Of a stretch of DNA of 64,000 nt, positions 48,976 through 58,603 are shown piece after piece. Position 1 is the stretch's first letter. Each line of letters starts with the position of its first letter. The DNA lies in contig NZ_JAUOTP010000011.1 in assembly GCF_030546695.1 (NCBI RefSeq), positions 124,001-188,000 of the forward strand, in the 5' to 3' direction. The position numbers were made by a program, and so were the translations under genes. This DNA comes from Sphingomonas natans (GTDB taxonomy: Bacteria > Pseudomonadota > Alphaproteobacteria > Sphingomonadales > Sphingomonadaceae). The notes beneath the pieces were generated by a model that worked only from the letters and a program-made list of their open reading frames with translations, was not told the origin of the DNA and ran no database searches.

Positions 48976-50010
48976 ATGGCTCTCTTCCCGCTCGTCCGCC
49001 CCATCCTCTTCGCGCTCGATGCCGAGCGCGCGCATCGGCTGACGATCGAAGGGCTGAAGCTTCTTCCCCGCCTCGCCGCGGCCACGCCCGACCCGCGCCT
49101 CGCCACGCGCGTCGCGGGGCTCGATTTCCCGACGCCGGTCGGGCTGGCGGCGGGCGTCGACAAGGACGCGGAAGTGCCCGACGCGTTCCTGTCGCTCGGC
49201 TTCGGCTTCGTCGAGATCGGCACGCTCACGCCGCTGCCACAGGCGGGCAACCCGAAGCCGCGCCTGTTCCGGCTGGCCGAGGATCGCGCGGTCATCAACC
49301 GGATGGGCTTCAACAATGGAGGCCAGGCCGCGGCGCTGGCGCGATTGGCGAAGCGCCCCCGGCGCGGGATCGTCGGCGTCAATGTCGGCGCGAACAAGGA
49401 TGCGGCCGACCGCATCGCCGATTATGCGACGGGCATCGCGGCGATGGCGCCGGTCGCCGATTATCTGACGATCAACATCTCCTCGCCCAACACGCCGGGC
49501 CTGCGCGCGCTGCAGGAAGCCTCCGCGCTCGACGACCTGCTCGCCGGGGCGATGGCGGCGCGGCCCGCGGGCGGCCCGCCGATCTTCCTGAAGGTCGCGC
49601 CCGATCTGGCGCCGGCCGACATCGACGCGATCGCGCGCGTCTGCCTCGACCGCCATGTGGACGCGCTGATCGTATCGAACACGACGATCACGCGCGACGG
49701 ACTGGGGAGCGCGCACGCAGGTGAAGCGGGTGGATTGTCCGGCGCGCCGCTGCAGGCGCTCGCGCTGGAACGGCTCCGCGATTTCCGGAACGCGACCGGC
49801 GGCGCGCTGCCGCTGATCGCGGCGGGCGGCATCGCCAGCGGCGAGGATGCCTTTGCCCGCATCCGCGCCGGCGCGAGCCTCGTCCAGCTCTACACCGCGC
49901 TCGTCTATGAAGGGCCGCTTCTCGCGCGCCGCATCGCCAGCGAGCTTTCCGCGCTGCTCAAGCGGGACGGCTTTGCGAATGTCGGCGAGGCGGTCGGCGC
50001 GGGCTTGTGA
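48976..50010 (+). CDS. pyrD: quinone-dependent dihydroorotate dehydrogenase (class 2)
   Basis: PyrD (344 residues) oxidises dihydroorotate to orotate with quinone in pyrimidine synthesis. The N-terminal membrane-associating helices (LFPLVRPILFALDAERAHRLTIEGLK) mark class 2. Conserved parts are GLAAGVDKDAE, FGFVEIGTLTPLPQAGNPKPRLFRL, INRMGFNN, ISSPNTPGLR with the catalytic Ser, and LIAAGGIASGEDA. It precedes ggt by 29 bases. Confidence 0.95.
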   Translation: MALFPLVRPILFALDAERAHRLTIEGLKLLPRLAAATPDPRLATRVAGLDFPTPVGLAAGVDKDAEVPDAFLSLGFGFVEIGTLTPLPQAGNPKPRLFRLAEDRAVINRMGFNNGGQAAALARLAKRPRRGIVGVNVGANKDAADRIADYATGIAAMAPVADYLTINISSPNTPGLRALQEASALDDLLAGAMAARPAGGPPIFLKVAPDLAPADIDAIARVCLDRHVDALIVSNTTITRDGLGSAHAGEAGGLSGAPLQALALERLRDFRNATGGALPLIAAGGIASGEDAFARIRAGASLVQLYTALVYEGPLLARRIASELSALLKRDGFANVGEAVGAGL

Positions 50011-50039
50011 CGCAGCGCACAATTGCTAGTCTGGCAGCG

Positions 50040-51782
50040 ATGCTGACCCGTCCCCTGCTCGCGCTTGCCGCTGCCTCGCTCGCTTTCTCGTTACCCGCCG
50101 CCGCCAAGCCACCGGCAGAGCCGGGGATGGTCTCCGCCGCCGATCCACGCGCGACCGCGGCGGGTGCGGAGATCTTGCGCGCGGGCGGGAGCGCGGCGGA
50201 TGCGGCGGTGGCGATGATGCTGGCGCTGAGCGTCGTCGAGCCCGGCCATTCGGGGCTGGGCGGCGGCGGCTTCCTCGTCTTCCACGATGCCGCCCGCCAC
50301 GCGACCGTCACCTATGACGGGCGCGAGGCGGCGCCGAAGGCGGCCGATCCGCACTGGTTCTACGGGGCTGACGGCGAGCCGATGACGCATGCGCAGGCGG
50401 TGCCGGGCGGGCGCAGCGTGGGCGTACCGGGCAGCCTGCGGCTGATGGCGGCGGCGCATGCCAAATATGGCAAACTGCCCTGGGCGCGGCTGTTCCAGCC
50501 GGCGATCCGGCTGGCGACCGAGGGCTGGGCGATCTCCCCGCGCTTCTACAATTTCATCTCGCGGCCGACGCCGGGGCTGCTCAACGGCTGGCCGGTCCAA
50601 TATCTCTACGACGCGGACGGCAAGGCGAAGATCGTCGGGACCATACTCAAGAACCCCGAGCAGGCGGCACTGCTGCAGCAGATCGCGACCAAGGGACCCG
50701 ACAGTTTCTATGCGGGGCCGACCGCCAAAGCGATCGTGGCGACGGTCAACGGCTCCCCGCGCAACCCCTCGAAGATGACCGAGGCGGACCTGGCCGGCTA
50801 CAGGGTCAAGGAACGGGCGCCGGTGTGCGGGACGTACCGCACCTACCGGATTTGCGGGATGGGGCCGCCTTCGGGCGGGGGCGTCGCGGTTCTGCAGATC
50901 CTCAAGCAGCTCGAGCGCTTCGACATGGCGACGCTTGGCAAGGACAATCCCGTCGCCTGGCACCTGTTCGCGGAGAGCTCGCGGCTCGCCTACGCCGATC
51001 GCGACGCCTATCTCGGCGATCCCGATCATGTGACGGTGCCGCTCGCGGGGCTGCTCGCCGCCGATTATATCGCCGGCCGGTCGGCGCTTCTGTCCGAGAC
51101 GGGCAGCATGGCCGTGATCGCGCCGGGCAAGCCGGCCGGCGCGCCGGCGCGGGTGGCGGTGACGCCGGGGCCCGAGCATGGCACGACCGATCTGGTCGCG
51201 GTCGATCACGCGGGCAATGTCGTGGAGATCACGACGACGATCGAGAGCGTGTTCGGATCGGGACTGACGACGAACGGCATCTTCCTCAACAACGAACTGA
51301 CCGACTTCGACACCGTGCCCGATCGCGACGGCTATCTCGCGGCGAACAGCGTGGCGGGGGGCAAGCGGCCGCGCAGCTCAATGTCGCCAACGATCGTCTA
51401 CAATCCGGACGGGACGGTGCGGATCGCGATCGGCGCGGCGGGCGGCTCGACGATCATCGCGCAGGTCGCCAAGGCGCTGATCGGGGTGATCGACTGGAAG
51501 ATGAGCGCGCAGGACGCGATCGCGATGGGGCTGATCTTTTCGCCCGGCCAGACCGCGGTGGCGGAAAAGGCGACGCAGGCCGAGACGATGGTGCCCGCCT
51601 TGCTGGCGCTCGGCGAGAAGATCGTCGTCGCGCCGCTGGGCTTGAAGGCCAATGCGATCGAATGGGTCGGCGGGCACTGGGTGGGCGCGGCCGATCCGCG
51701 CAGCGAGGGCGTGTCGCAGGGCGAGACAGGCGCCGTGGTCGTGCCCAAGAAAGCGGCGGCGATCGAGCGGCCTTCGGAGTAA
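50040..51782 (+). CDS. ggt: gamma-glutamyltransferase
   Basis: The 580-residue proenzyme begins with a signal peptide (MLTRPLLALAAASLAFSLPAAA) and acts in the periplasm on glutathione and related compounds. VVEPGHSGLGGGGFLVFHD lies near the start, and EHGTTDLVAVD contains the nucleophile Thr382, where self-cleavage should split it into large and small subunits; AGGSTIIAQV is in the small subunit. A GTG at 50007 would overlap pyrD but lengthen the signal peptide, so I use the ATG. Confidence 0.93.
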   Translation: MLTRPLLALAAASLAFSLPAAAKPPAEPGMVSAADPRATAAGAEILRAGGSAADAAVAMMLALSVVEPGHSGLGGGGFLVFHDAARHATVTYDGREAAPKAADPHWFYGADGEPMTHAQAVPGGRSVGVPGSLRLMAAAHAKYGKLPWARLFQPAIRLATEGWAISPRFYNFISRPTPGLLNGWPVQYLYDADGKAKIVGTILKNPEQAALLQQIATKGPDSFYAGPTAKAIVATVNGSPRNPSKMTEADLAGYRVKERAPVCGTYRTYRICGMGPPSGGGVAVLQILKQLERFDMATLGKDNPVAWHLFAESSRLAYADRDAYLGDPDHVTVPLAGLLAADYIAGRSALLSETGSMAVIAPGKPAGAPARVAVTPGPEHGTTDLVAVDHAGNVVEITTTIESVFGSGLTTNGIFLNNELTDFDTVPDRDGYLAANSVAGGKRPRSSMSPTIVYNPDGTVRIAIGAAGGSTIIAQVAKALIGVIDWKMSAQDAIAMGLIFSPGQTAVAEKATQAETMVPALLALGEKIVVAPLGLKANAIEWVGGHWVGAADPRSEGVSQGETGAVVVPKKAAAIERPSE

Positions 51783-51896
51783 GCCCCCCCTCCCCGGCTT
51801 CGCCGGGCAGGATCAGACGCTTTGTCCGCCGCATCGTCCGGTCTATGAGCGCGCGCAGAGGCGGCGGCCAAGCCGTCCCTGTTTCGCGGAGTCCGG

Positions 51897-53672
51897 ATGT
51901 CGCTCGAGCCCTTCCCCAATCTGGTGGCGATGTTCTTCGCCCGTGCCGCCGCCAAGGGCGAGGCGCCCTTCCTGTGGCGCAAGGCCGATGGCGCCTGGAG
52001 CGCGATCTCCTGGGGCGAGGCCGCACGGAAGGTAGCGGCGCTCGCGCAGGCGCTGAAGGGGCTCGGGCTGCTGTCGGGCGACCGGGTGATGCTCGTCTCC
52101 GAGAATCGGCCCGAATGGCTGATCGCCGATATGGCGATCATGGCGGCGGGCTGCGTGACCGTGCCGACCTATGTGACCAATACCGAGCGAGACCATTCGC
52201 ACATCGCCGAGAATAGCGGCGCGCGCGCGGCGATCGTCTCCACCACGAAGCTGGCGCGCACCCTGCTGCCGGCGCTCGCGCGCTCCTCCGCGTGCGATAC
52301 CTTGATCGCGATGGAGGATGTCGGCGTCGGCCGCGTGGGCGCGATCCGCATCCATGACTGGGACGCGCTGATCGCGCGGCAGACGCCCGACGTGGCCGCC
52401 TGCGCGCGCGCGGCGAGCTTCCAGCGCGGCGACCTCGCCTGCATCATCTATACGAGCGGCACGGGCGGCGCGCCGCGCGGCGTGCGCCAGCATCATGGCG
52501 CGATCCTGCAGAATGTGAACGGCTGCATGGCGATCATCGCCGAGGATTTCCGCGCGAACGACGACGAGATCTTCCTGAGCTTGCTGCCGCTGAGCCACGC
52601 GCTGGAGCATTCGGCGGGGCAGTTCCTGCCGATCGGGCTGGGCGGGCAAATCTATTATTCCGAAGGGATCGAGAAGCTCGCCGCCGATATCGAGGCGGTG
52701 CGCCCGACGATCATGATCGTCGTGCCGCGGCTGTTCGAATTGCTGCGCGGACGGATCCTGAAGACGGTGGAGAAGGACGGCGGGCTGCCCAAATGGCTGC
52801 TCGGCAAGGCGCTGGCGCTGGGCGCGAAGGACAGGATCGGCCTCGCCGACAAGCCGCTCGATTGGCTGCTCGGCGCGACGATCCGGCCCAAGATCGGCAA
52901 GCGCTTCGGCGGGCGGATGAAGGCGCTCGTCTCGGGCGGCGCGCCGCTCAGCCCCGAAGTGGGACAGTTCTTCGGATCGCTCGGGCTGATGATCCTGCAG
53001 GGCTATGGCCAGACCGAGTCCGGCCCCGTCATCTCGTGCAACCGCCCGCGCGCGGGTATCGATCATGCGACCGTCGGCCCACCGCTGATCGGCACCGACG
53101 TGCGCATCGCTAGCGACGGCGAGATCCTCGTGCGCGGCGAATGCGTGATGGCGGGATATTGGAATAACGAGGCCGAAAGCGCGCGCGTGCTGATCGACGG
53201 GTGGCTGCATACGGGCGACATCGGCCTGATCGATGCGGCCGGCCGGATCCAGATCACCGATCGCAAGAAGGACCTGATCGTCAACGACAAGGGGGACAAT
53301 GTCGCGCCGCAGCGGATCGAGGGAATGCTGACGCTGGAGCCCGAGATCGGCCAGGCGATGGTCGCGGGCGACCGCCGCCCCCACCTAGTGGGGCTGATCG
53401 AGCCGGACGTGCAGTGGATGCTGGAATGGGCGGCGGCGAACGGCGTGGCGGCGGCCGACGCGCGCGCCTCGACCGGGCTGCATCGCGCGCTGATGGCGGC
53501 GGTGGATCGCGTCAATGCCGGCCTGTCGGTGACCGAGAAGGTGCGCCGCATCCTGGTAACCGACGAACCGTTTTCAATCGAGAATGGCGAGATGACGCCC
53601 TCGCTCAAGATCCGCCGCCACGTGATCCGCGCGCGATACGGCGCGCGGATGGATGCGTTGTATAAAAGCTGA
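51897..53672 (+). CDS. AMP-dependent long-chain acyl-CoA synthetase
   Basis: The 591 residues match long-chain fatty acid CoA ligases of the FadD15 type. The AMP motif reads IIYTSGTGGAPRGV (Arg in place of the usual Lys), followed by LPLSHALEHSAGQFLPIGLGGQIYYSE, GYGQTESGPVIS and WLHTGDIGLIDAAGRIQITDRKKDLIV. It activates fatty acids as CoA thioesters. The 114-base gap after ggt holds a small CCCGGC-ttc-GCCGGG hairpin at 51794-51808 and no gene. Confidence 0.92.
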   Translation: MSLEPFPNLVAMFFARAAAKGEAPFLWRKADGAWSAISWGEAARKVAALAQALKGLGLLSGDRVMLVSENRPEWLIADMAIMAAGCVTVPTYVTNTERDHSHIAENSGARAAIVSTTKLARTLLPALARSSACDTLIAMEDVGVGRVGAIRIHDWDALIARQTPDVAACARAASFQRGDLACIIYTSGTGGAPRGVRQHHGAILQNVNGCMAIIAEDFRANDDEIFLSLLPLSHALEHSAGQFLPIGLGGQIYYSEGIEKLAADIEAVRPTIMIVVPRLFELLRGRILKTVEKDGGLPKWLLGKALALGAKDRIGLADKPLDWLLGATIRPKIGKRFGGRMKALVSGGAPLSPEVGQFFGSLGLMILQGYGQTESGPVISCNRPRAGIDHATVGPPLIGTDVRIASDGEILVRGECVMAGYWNNEAESARVLIDGWLHTGDIGLIDAAGRIQITDRKKDLIVNDKGDNVAPQRIEGMLTLEPEIGQAMVAGDRRPHLVGLIEPDVQWMLEWAAANGVAAADARASTGLHRALMAAVDRVNAGLSVTEKVRRILVTDEPFSIENGEMTPSLKIRRHVIRARYGARMDALYKS

Positions 53673-53685
53673 TCGGCCCGCACCT

Positions 53686-53765
53686 CGTTCGTGCTGAGCC
53701 GAATGGAAGCGGTGTGAAAGCGCCGCGCTGGCAACACGTCCTTCGACTACGCTCAGGACGAACGG
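53686..53765. repeat. degenerate dispersed inverted repeat after the acyl-CoA synthetase gene
   Basis: CGTTCGTGCTGAGCC at the left and GCTCAGGACGAACG at the right are inverted copies of the same arm core found in sufS; the left arm has drifted. It separates convergent genes. Confidence 0.7.
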
Positions 53766-53794
53766 GGATATGGGAGTGATCGTTCGCGCCAGCG

Positions 53795-54181
53795 CTACTT
53801 CGCTTTCTCATAGGGCGTGAAATCGCCGAGCACGCAGCTGCCGCCTTCGATGCCGGTGGTGAAATCGACGACGCGGGCGATGTCGCCGCGGCACAGCTGG
53901 GTCGAGGGCGTGCGCGTCACGATCCCGTTGAAGCTGTTGAGCGACGGGCAGCCATTGACGAAGCGGTTTACGTAGAGCGTGCGGCCGCGCCGATAGACCA
54001 TGCCGACGCCTTCGATCTTGGTGCTGTCCATGCTCGGCGCGAGCGAGACGCAATTGGTGGGCGTGCCGGCGGTGCGCCCCGCCAGCATCGCCTGCAGCCG
54101 GGCCTCGCCGGTCGGACGCGGCGCCGCGGCGGCGCCGGTGGCGATCAGGGCGACGGCAAGGGCGATGATCGGTTTCAACAT
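53795..54181 (-). CDS. small exported protein of unknown function
   Basis: The 128 residues begin with a signal peptide (MLKPIIALAVALIATGAAAAP). The mature part is about 105 residues with four Cys (TNCVSL, NGCPSL, QLCRGD, GSCVLG) that could form two disulfides, consistent with a periplasmic protein. I do not recognise the family. The chosen ATG opens the signal peptide; the longer frame upstream is unsupported. Confidence 0.75.
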   Translation of the reverse strand: MLKPIIALAVALIATGAAAAPRPTGEARLQAMLAGRTAGTPTNCVSLAPSMDSTKIEGVGMVYRRGRTLYVNRFVNGCPSLNSFNGIVTRTPSTQLCRGDIARVVDFTTGIEGGSCVLGDFTPYEKAK

Positions 54182-54276
54182 GGCGGACCTCCTGTGCGAC
54201 AGGGAACGCGCGGGGCCGTCGATCCGCCCCACGCCTCCGATCTAGCTCCGCCGCGGCCTTCGCCCGCAGCCCGGCG

Positions 54277-54693
54277 TCACCATTCGCCGATATTGGGCAT
54301 CGACGCCCAGGGCTCGGCCGGAGGAAGATGCCCGTCCTGGAGCAACTCGATCGAAATATTGTCGGGGGTGCGCACGAACGCCATGTGGCCGTCGCGCGGG
54401 GGGCGGTTGATCGTGACGCCCGCGTCCATCAGCCGCTGGCAGGTCGCGTAGATATCATCGACCCGGTAGGCGAGATGGCCGAAATTCCGGCCGCCGGAAT
54501 AGCCCTGCTGATCCCAATTGTGGGTGAGCTCGACCGCGGCGTCCTCGTCGCCGGGGGCGGCAAGGAAGATCAGGGTGAAGCGGCCTTTCTCATTCTCCAT
54601 TCGCCGGATCTCGCGCAGGCCGAGCAGTTCGAAGAAGCGGATGGTGGCGTCGGGATCCGAGACGCGGATCATCGTGTGGAGATATTTGGTCAT
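54277..54693 (-). CDS. gloA: lactoylglutathione lyase (glyoxalase I)
   Basis: The 138 residues have the two glyoxalase halves: [23 protein letters not shown] with the metal His, VELTHNW with Glu, and [22 protein letters not shown] with the second His, then a C-terminal SIELLQ Glu. It converts the hemithioacetal of methylglyoxal and glutathione to lactoylglutathione. A repeat separates it from ispZ. Confidence 0.93.
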   Translation of the reverse strand: MTKYLHTMIRVSDPDATIRFFELLGLREIRRMENEKGRFTLIFLAAPGDEDAAVELTHNWDQQGYSGGRNFGHLAYRVDDIYATCQRLMDAGVTINRPPRDGHMAFVRTPDNISIELLQDGHLPPAEPWASMPNIGEW

Positions 54694-54744
54694 AGCAGCG
54701 AGATAGAGCGCGCGGGAAGGCGTTGCCAGATCCTACCGTCCCTA

Positions 54745-54862
54745 CCGCTCATCCTGAGGAGGGACTGAGCTTGTCGAAGTCCCGTCTCGAAGGACCTTCG
54801 CCGTTGCAGGTGTCCTTCGAGACGCCATTTCGACAAGCTCAATGGCTCCTCAGGATGAGCGG
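54745..54862. repeat. long near-perfect inverted repeat between ispZ and gloA
   Basis: Two 50-base arms (54745-54794 and 54813-54862) pair with few mismatches around an 18-base loop. Each arm starts CCGCTCATCCTGAGGAG and contains TGAGCTTGTCGAA, so it combines the common repeat core with an outer CTCATCCTGAGGA palindromic part. It may also act as a terminator for the dapF-ispZ operon. Confidence 0.9.
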
Positions 54863-54880
54863 TGAGGATGGACGCCCTGT

Positions 54881-55507
54881 TCACCCGTCCAGCGGCAGCG
54901 GCGGTTCCTTCTTGGCGACCTCTTCGTTCAAGCCGTGCTTCATCAGCATCGGCACGTTGGCGATCGCGAAGAGCAAGGTCGCGGGGAGCGAGCCCCAGAG
55001 CTTGTAGCCGATCCAGAAGCTCGTGCTGCTGTTGCGCCAGACCGCCTCGTTGGCGATGCCGAGCAGGACGAAGAAGAACGCCCAGTTGCGCGTGAGCAGG
55101 GTCCAGCCGCGCTGGGTGAGGCCGGGATAGGCCTGGCCGAGGACCAGTTCCAGCGTCGGACGCTTCGCGATCAGACCGTAGAAGAGGATCGCCGAGACGG
55201 TCGCGTAATAGGCCGTCGGCTTGATCTTGATGAAGGTCTCGCTGTGCAGCCACAGGGTCAGCCCGCCGAAGACGAGCACCATCACCCCCGAGACGATCAG
55301 CATCGCCGAGACGGTGCCGTGGCGCAGCTTCGCCCAGACGATGGCGGCGCCTGTGGCGAGCATGAAGGCCAGAGTCGCGGCCATGACCTTGGCGAGCGGG
55401 GCGCCGGGCCAGAGCAGATTGACCGCGAAGAAGACGATCAGCGGGCCGAGATCGAGCCCGAGCTTCACGAAGGGGTTCATCGGCGCAGGCGTGGGTTTGC
55501 TGCTCAC
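54881..55507 (-). CDS. ispZ: YciB/IspZ-family inner membrane protein (septation protein A)
   Basis: The 208 residues contain about six membrane segments with KLGLDLGPLIVFFAVNLLWP at the start, then FIKIKPTAYY and LTRNWAFFFVLLGIANEAVWRNSSTSFWIGYKLWG, characteristic of the YciB/IspZ family implicated in envelope and septum organisation. It overlaps the ftsY stop (ATGA). Confidence 0.92.
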   Translation of the reverse strand: MSSKPTPAPMNPFVKLGLDLGPLIVFFAVNLLWPGAPLAKVMAATLAFMLATGAAIVWAKLRHGTVSAMLIVSGVMVLVFGGLTLWLHSETFIKIKPTAYYATVSAILFYGLIAKRPTLELVLGQAYPGLTQRGWTLLTRNWAFFFVLLGIANEAVWRNSSTSFWIGYKLWGSLPATLLFAIANVPMLMKHGLNEEVAKKEPPLPLDG

Positions 55508-56451
55508 CGGCGGCGCTCCACGGCGATCGCCTCGATGCCGGCGATGGCGCGAGCGACCTCGCGCGGATCGAACGGGCGCAGATCGTCTATGCCCTCGCCC
55601 AGGCCGATCGCGTGGATCGGCAGGCCGAACCTCTCGGCCGCGGCGACGAGCACGCCGCCGCGCGCGGTACCGTCGAGCTTGGTCATCACGAGGCCCGTCA
55701 CGTTCGCGGTCTCCTTGAACACCTCGATCTGGTTGAGCGCATTCTGGCCGGTCGTGGCATCGAGAACGAGGATCACATTGTGGGGCGCGGCGGGGTTGAG
55801 CCGGCCGAGCACGCGGCGGATCTTGGCGAGCTCGTCCATCAGCCCGGCCTTGTTCTGGAGGCGGCCGGCGGTGTCGACGATCAGCGCGTCGATCCCCGTC
55901 GCGGTGCCCTGCTTGACGCCTTCGAACACCAGGCCGGCGGCGTCCGAGCCTTCCGAGCCGGCGATGATCGGCACGTCGATCCGCTCGGCCCAGACCTTGA
56001 GCTGGCCGATCGCGGCGGCGCGGAACGTGTCGCCCGCGACGAGCATCACCGAATAATCCTGCTCCTGCAGCAGATGCGCGACCTTGGCGATCGTCGTCGT
56101 CTTGCCCGATCCGTTGACGCCGATGACGAGCAGGACCTGCGGGCGCGGGAAGGCATCGATCTCGAGCGGCACGGCGACGGGGGCGAGGATCGCCTCGATC
56201 TCCTCGGCGACGATCTCGCGCAGGCGCAATTCGGTGAGGCCGAGCGCGAAGCGCTCACCGGCGAGGCGATGGCGGATCCGGCCGGCGGTGGCGGGGCCGA
56301 GATCGGTGGCGATCAGCGCCTCCTCGATCGCATCGAGCGTCTCGGCATCGAGCGCGGCCTTGCCGAGCAGCCCGCCGAGATTCTCGCCAAGCTTGTCGGA
56401 GGTGCGGCGGAAGCCGCCGACGAGCCGCTCGGTCCAGGGCCTGCTGCTCAC
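55504..56451 (-). CDS. ftsY: signal recognition particle receptor FtsY
   Basis: FtsY (315 residues) docks ribosomes carrying signal recognition particle at the membrane. The N domain begins near WTERLVGGFRRTSDKLGENLGGL; G motifs are GVNGSGKTTTIAKVA, DTAGRLQNK, TKLDGTARGG and the closing GLGEGIDDLRPFDP. It lacks the long acidic A domain of E. coli FtsY, as in many alphaproteobacteria. The GTG start at 56451 overlaps the mtaB stop (GTGA). Confidence 0.95.
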   Translation of the reverse strand: MSSRPWTERLVGGFRRTSDKLGENLGGLLGKAALDAETLDAIEEALIATDLGPATAGRIRHRLAGERFALGLTELRLREIVAEEIEAILAPVAVPLEIDAFPRPQVLLVIGVNGSGKTTTIAKVAHLLQEQDYSVMLVAGDTFRAAAIGQLKVWAERIDVPIIAGSEGSDAAGLVFEGVKQGTATGIDALIVDTAGRLQNKAGLMDELAKIRRVLGRLNPAAPHNVILVLDATTGQNALNQIEVFKETANVTGLVMTKLDGTARGGVLVAAAERFGLPIHAIGLGEGIDDLRPFDPREVARAIAGIEAIAVERRR

Positions 56452-57656
56452 GCGACACTTCCCACGAGATGATCGTCCTTCTGGGCTGCGATGCGGACCA
56501 TGTGGATCGCGCCGGGAGTGGCGCCGTCCGCGATCCGAACCTTGGCGAAATTGGCGGCGTGGCCGGTGCGGCCGTCGCGTTCGATCAGCACGTGCTGGCT
56601 GCTGCCGACGAGCGTCTCCAGCCATGCATTGCGCTGGCGGGCGGCGGCGGCGCGCAGGCGCGCGGCGCGCGTGCGGATCACGTCGTGGGGGAGCTGCGGC
56701 ATGCGCGCGGCGGGCGTGCCGGTGCGCGGCGAGAAAGGGAAGATGTGCGGGTGGACGATATCGCACTCGGCGATCAGCGCGAGGCTGTCGGCGAACATGT
56801 CCTCGCTCTCGGTCGGGAAGCCGGCGATGATGTCCGCGCCGATCGCGAGCTCGGGGCGCGCCGCTTTCAGCCGCTCGACCAGGGCGATCGCCTGTCCACG
56901 CGCATGGCGGCGCTTCATGCGCTTGAGGATCAGATCACTGCCCGCCTGGAGCGAGAGATGGAGGTGCGGCATCAGCCGGGGCTCGCTTTCGAACAAAGCG
57001 ATCAGCCGCTCGTCCATTTCGTGCGGATCGAGGCTGGAGAGGCGCAGGCGCGCGAGATCGGGGACGAGGCGGAGGATGCGCTCGACGAGCAGGCCGAGCG
57101 TCGGCTGGCCAGGCAGGTCCGCGCCATAAGCGGTGACGTCGACCCCGGTGAGGACGACTTCGCGGTGCCCGGCCGCGACCGCCGCGCGAACGCCCTCGAC
57201 GACCGCGCCAGCGGGGAGCGACCGGCTTGGCCCCCGGCCCTGCGGAATGATGCAGAAGGTGCAGCTATGGTCGCAGCCATTCTGGACGGGGATGAAGGCG
57301 CGCGCGTGCGCGCTTTCCGTCGTCGCGGCGGGGACCGCCTGCGGTGCGGCGAAAGACGGGACATAGAGCGAGGCGTCGGCCTTCGTCGCATTGGCGACGA
57401 CGTGGCTGACCTCGGCCATCCCCTCGAACGCGGCGCGGTCGATCTCCGAGGCGCAGCCGGTGACGACGATGCGCGCGTCGGGGCGGCGGCGCGCGGCGCG
57501 GCGGATCGCCTTGCGCGTCTCGGCGACCGCCTCGTTGGTGACCGCGCAGCTGTTGACGATGACAAGCTCGGTCTCGCCCGCCAGCGCGAGGCGGATCGCC
57601 TCGCTCTCGGCGATGTTGAGCCGGCAGCCCAAGGTGATCAGCTCGGGGCCGCTCAC
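56448..57656 (-). CDS. mtaB: tRNA threonylcarbamoyladenosine methylthiotransferase MtaB
   Basis: MtaB (402 residues) adds a methylthio group to t6A37 of tRNAs reading ANN codons. Radical SAM Cys are in NGCDHSCTFCIIPQGRGPSRS; the N-terminal cluster Cys are in LGCRLN, VNSCAVT and VTGCASEI. A short TRAM-like C-terminus follows. It overlaps dapF and ftsY by four bases each. Confidence 0.94.
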   Translation of the reverse strand: MSGPELITLGCRLNIAESEAIRLALAGETELVIVNSCAVTNEAVAETRKAIRRAARRRPDARIVVTGCASEIDRAAFEGMAEVSHVVANATKADASLYVPSFAAPQAVPAATTESAHARAFIPVQNGCDHSCTFCIIPQGRGPSRSLPAGAVVEGVRAAVAAGHREVVLTGVDVTAYGADLPGQPTLGLLVERILRLVPDLARLRLSSLDPHEMDERLIALFESEPRLMPHLHLSLQAGSDLILKRMKRRHARGQAIALVERLKAARPELAIGADIIAGFPTESEDMFADSLALIAECDIVHPHIFPFSPRTGTPAARMPQLPHDVIRTRAARLRAAAARQRNAWLETLVGSSQHVLIERDGRTGHAANFAKVRIADGATPGAIHMVRIAAQKDDHLVGSVA

Positions 57657-58462
57657 AGGCCCCGCGCCTCGCCGGTGAAGACGTGCGCGGCGGGGCCGGT
57701 CATCCGGATCGTGCCGCCCGGCGCCCAGGCGATGACGAGCTCGCCGCCGGGCAGCGCGACCGTGACCGGGCTGTGCGCGCGCCCGCTGCGGATCGCGGCG
57801 ACGGCGGTCGCGCAGGCGCCGGTGCCGCAGGCGCGCGTCAGCCCCGCGCCGCGCTCCCAGACGCGCAGGCGCAGGCGCTGCGGGGATTCGATCGTCGCGA
57901 CGTTGACGTTGACGCGCTCGGGGAACAGCGCGTCATGCTCGATGAGCGGGCCGAGCCGGTCGAGCGCGACCGCATCGGTATCGGGCACGAAGAAGATGGC
58001 GTGCGGATTGCCGACATTGACCGCGATCGGGGCTTCCAGCTCGTCCCACGCGACCGGCAACACCGCGGTATCGACCGGATAAGCGAGCGGGATCGCGTCC
58101 CAATCGAAGCGCGGCGCGCCCATGTCGACGGTCGCGCCTTCGCCCTCCGCAATGAGCGCGATGACGCCCCCCGCGGTCTCGACCCGGCTCTCGCCGCCGA
58201 GCAACTGCGCGATGCAACGCGACGCATTACCGCAACTCTCGGCCAGACTGCCGTCGGCGTTGAAGAAGGTGATCTTCGCGTCGGCGGTGGCGGAAGGCTC
58301 GATCAGGACGAGCTGGTCGCAGCCGATTCCCTCGCGCCGATCGGCGATCGCGCGGGCGCGCGCGGCATCCATCGCGACCGCGCTCTCGCGCGCGTCGATC
58401 ACCACGAAATCGTTGCCGAGCCCGTGCATCTTGTGGAAGCGGAAGGGTGCGCCCGAGGCCAT
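57653..58462 (-). CDS. dapF: diaminopimelate epimerase
   Basis: DapF (269 residues) makes meso-diaminopimelate for peptidoglycan and lysine. The two catalytic Cys sit in ESCGNASRC and RACGTGACA; FHKMHGLGNDFVVID and GCDQLVLIEP are conserved. The start at 58462 (MASGAPFRFHKMHG) fits the family. It leads the dapF-mtaB-ftsY-ispZ run. Confidence 0.96.
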   Translation of the reverse strand: MASGAPFRFHKMHGLGNDFVVIDARESAVAMDAARARAIADRREGIGCDQLVLIEPSATADAKITFFNADGSLAESCGNASRCIAQLLGGESRVETAGGVIALIAEGEGATVDMGAPRFDWDAIPLAYPVDTAVLPVAWDELEAPIAVNVGNPHAIFFVPDTDAVALDRLGPLIEHDALFPERVNVNVATIESPQRLRLRVWERGAGLTRACGTGACATAVAAIRSGRAHSPVTVALPGGELVIAWAPGGTIRMTGPAAHVFTGEARGL

Positions 58463-58520
58463 GGCGCGCGATCTAGGGTCGGGGGCGCGCGAAGTCCATG
58501 CGGGCCACACCCGACTGCTC

Positions 58521-58586
58521 GGTTCGAGCAGCTTCGAGCGAAGCCGAGAAGCGTCCGTCGAGACCGGTTCTCGACAAGCTCGAACC
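58521..58586. repeat. degenerate inverted repeat between aroC and dapF
   Basis: GGTTCGAGC (58521-58529) and GCTCGAACC (58578-58586) form the outer arms; the inner parts (AGCCGAGAAGC and GGTTCTCGACAAGC) are related to the dispersed repeat core. It lies in the 141-base gap between aroC and dapF and could mark the end of the aroC transcript. Confidence 0.65.
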
Positions 58587-58603
58587 CAACGGCCTTGGCA
58601 GGA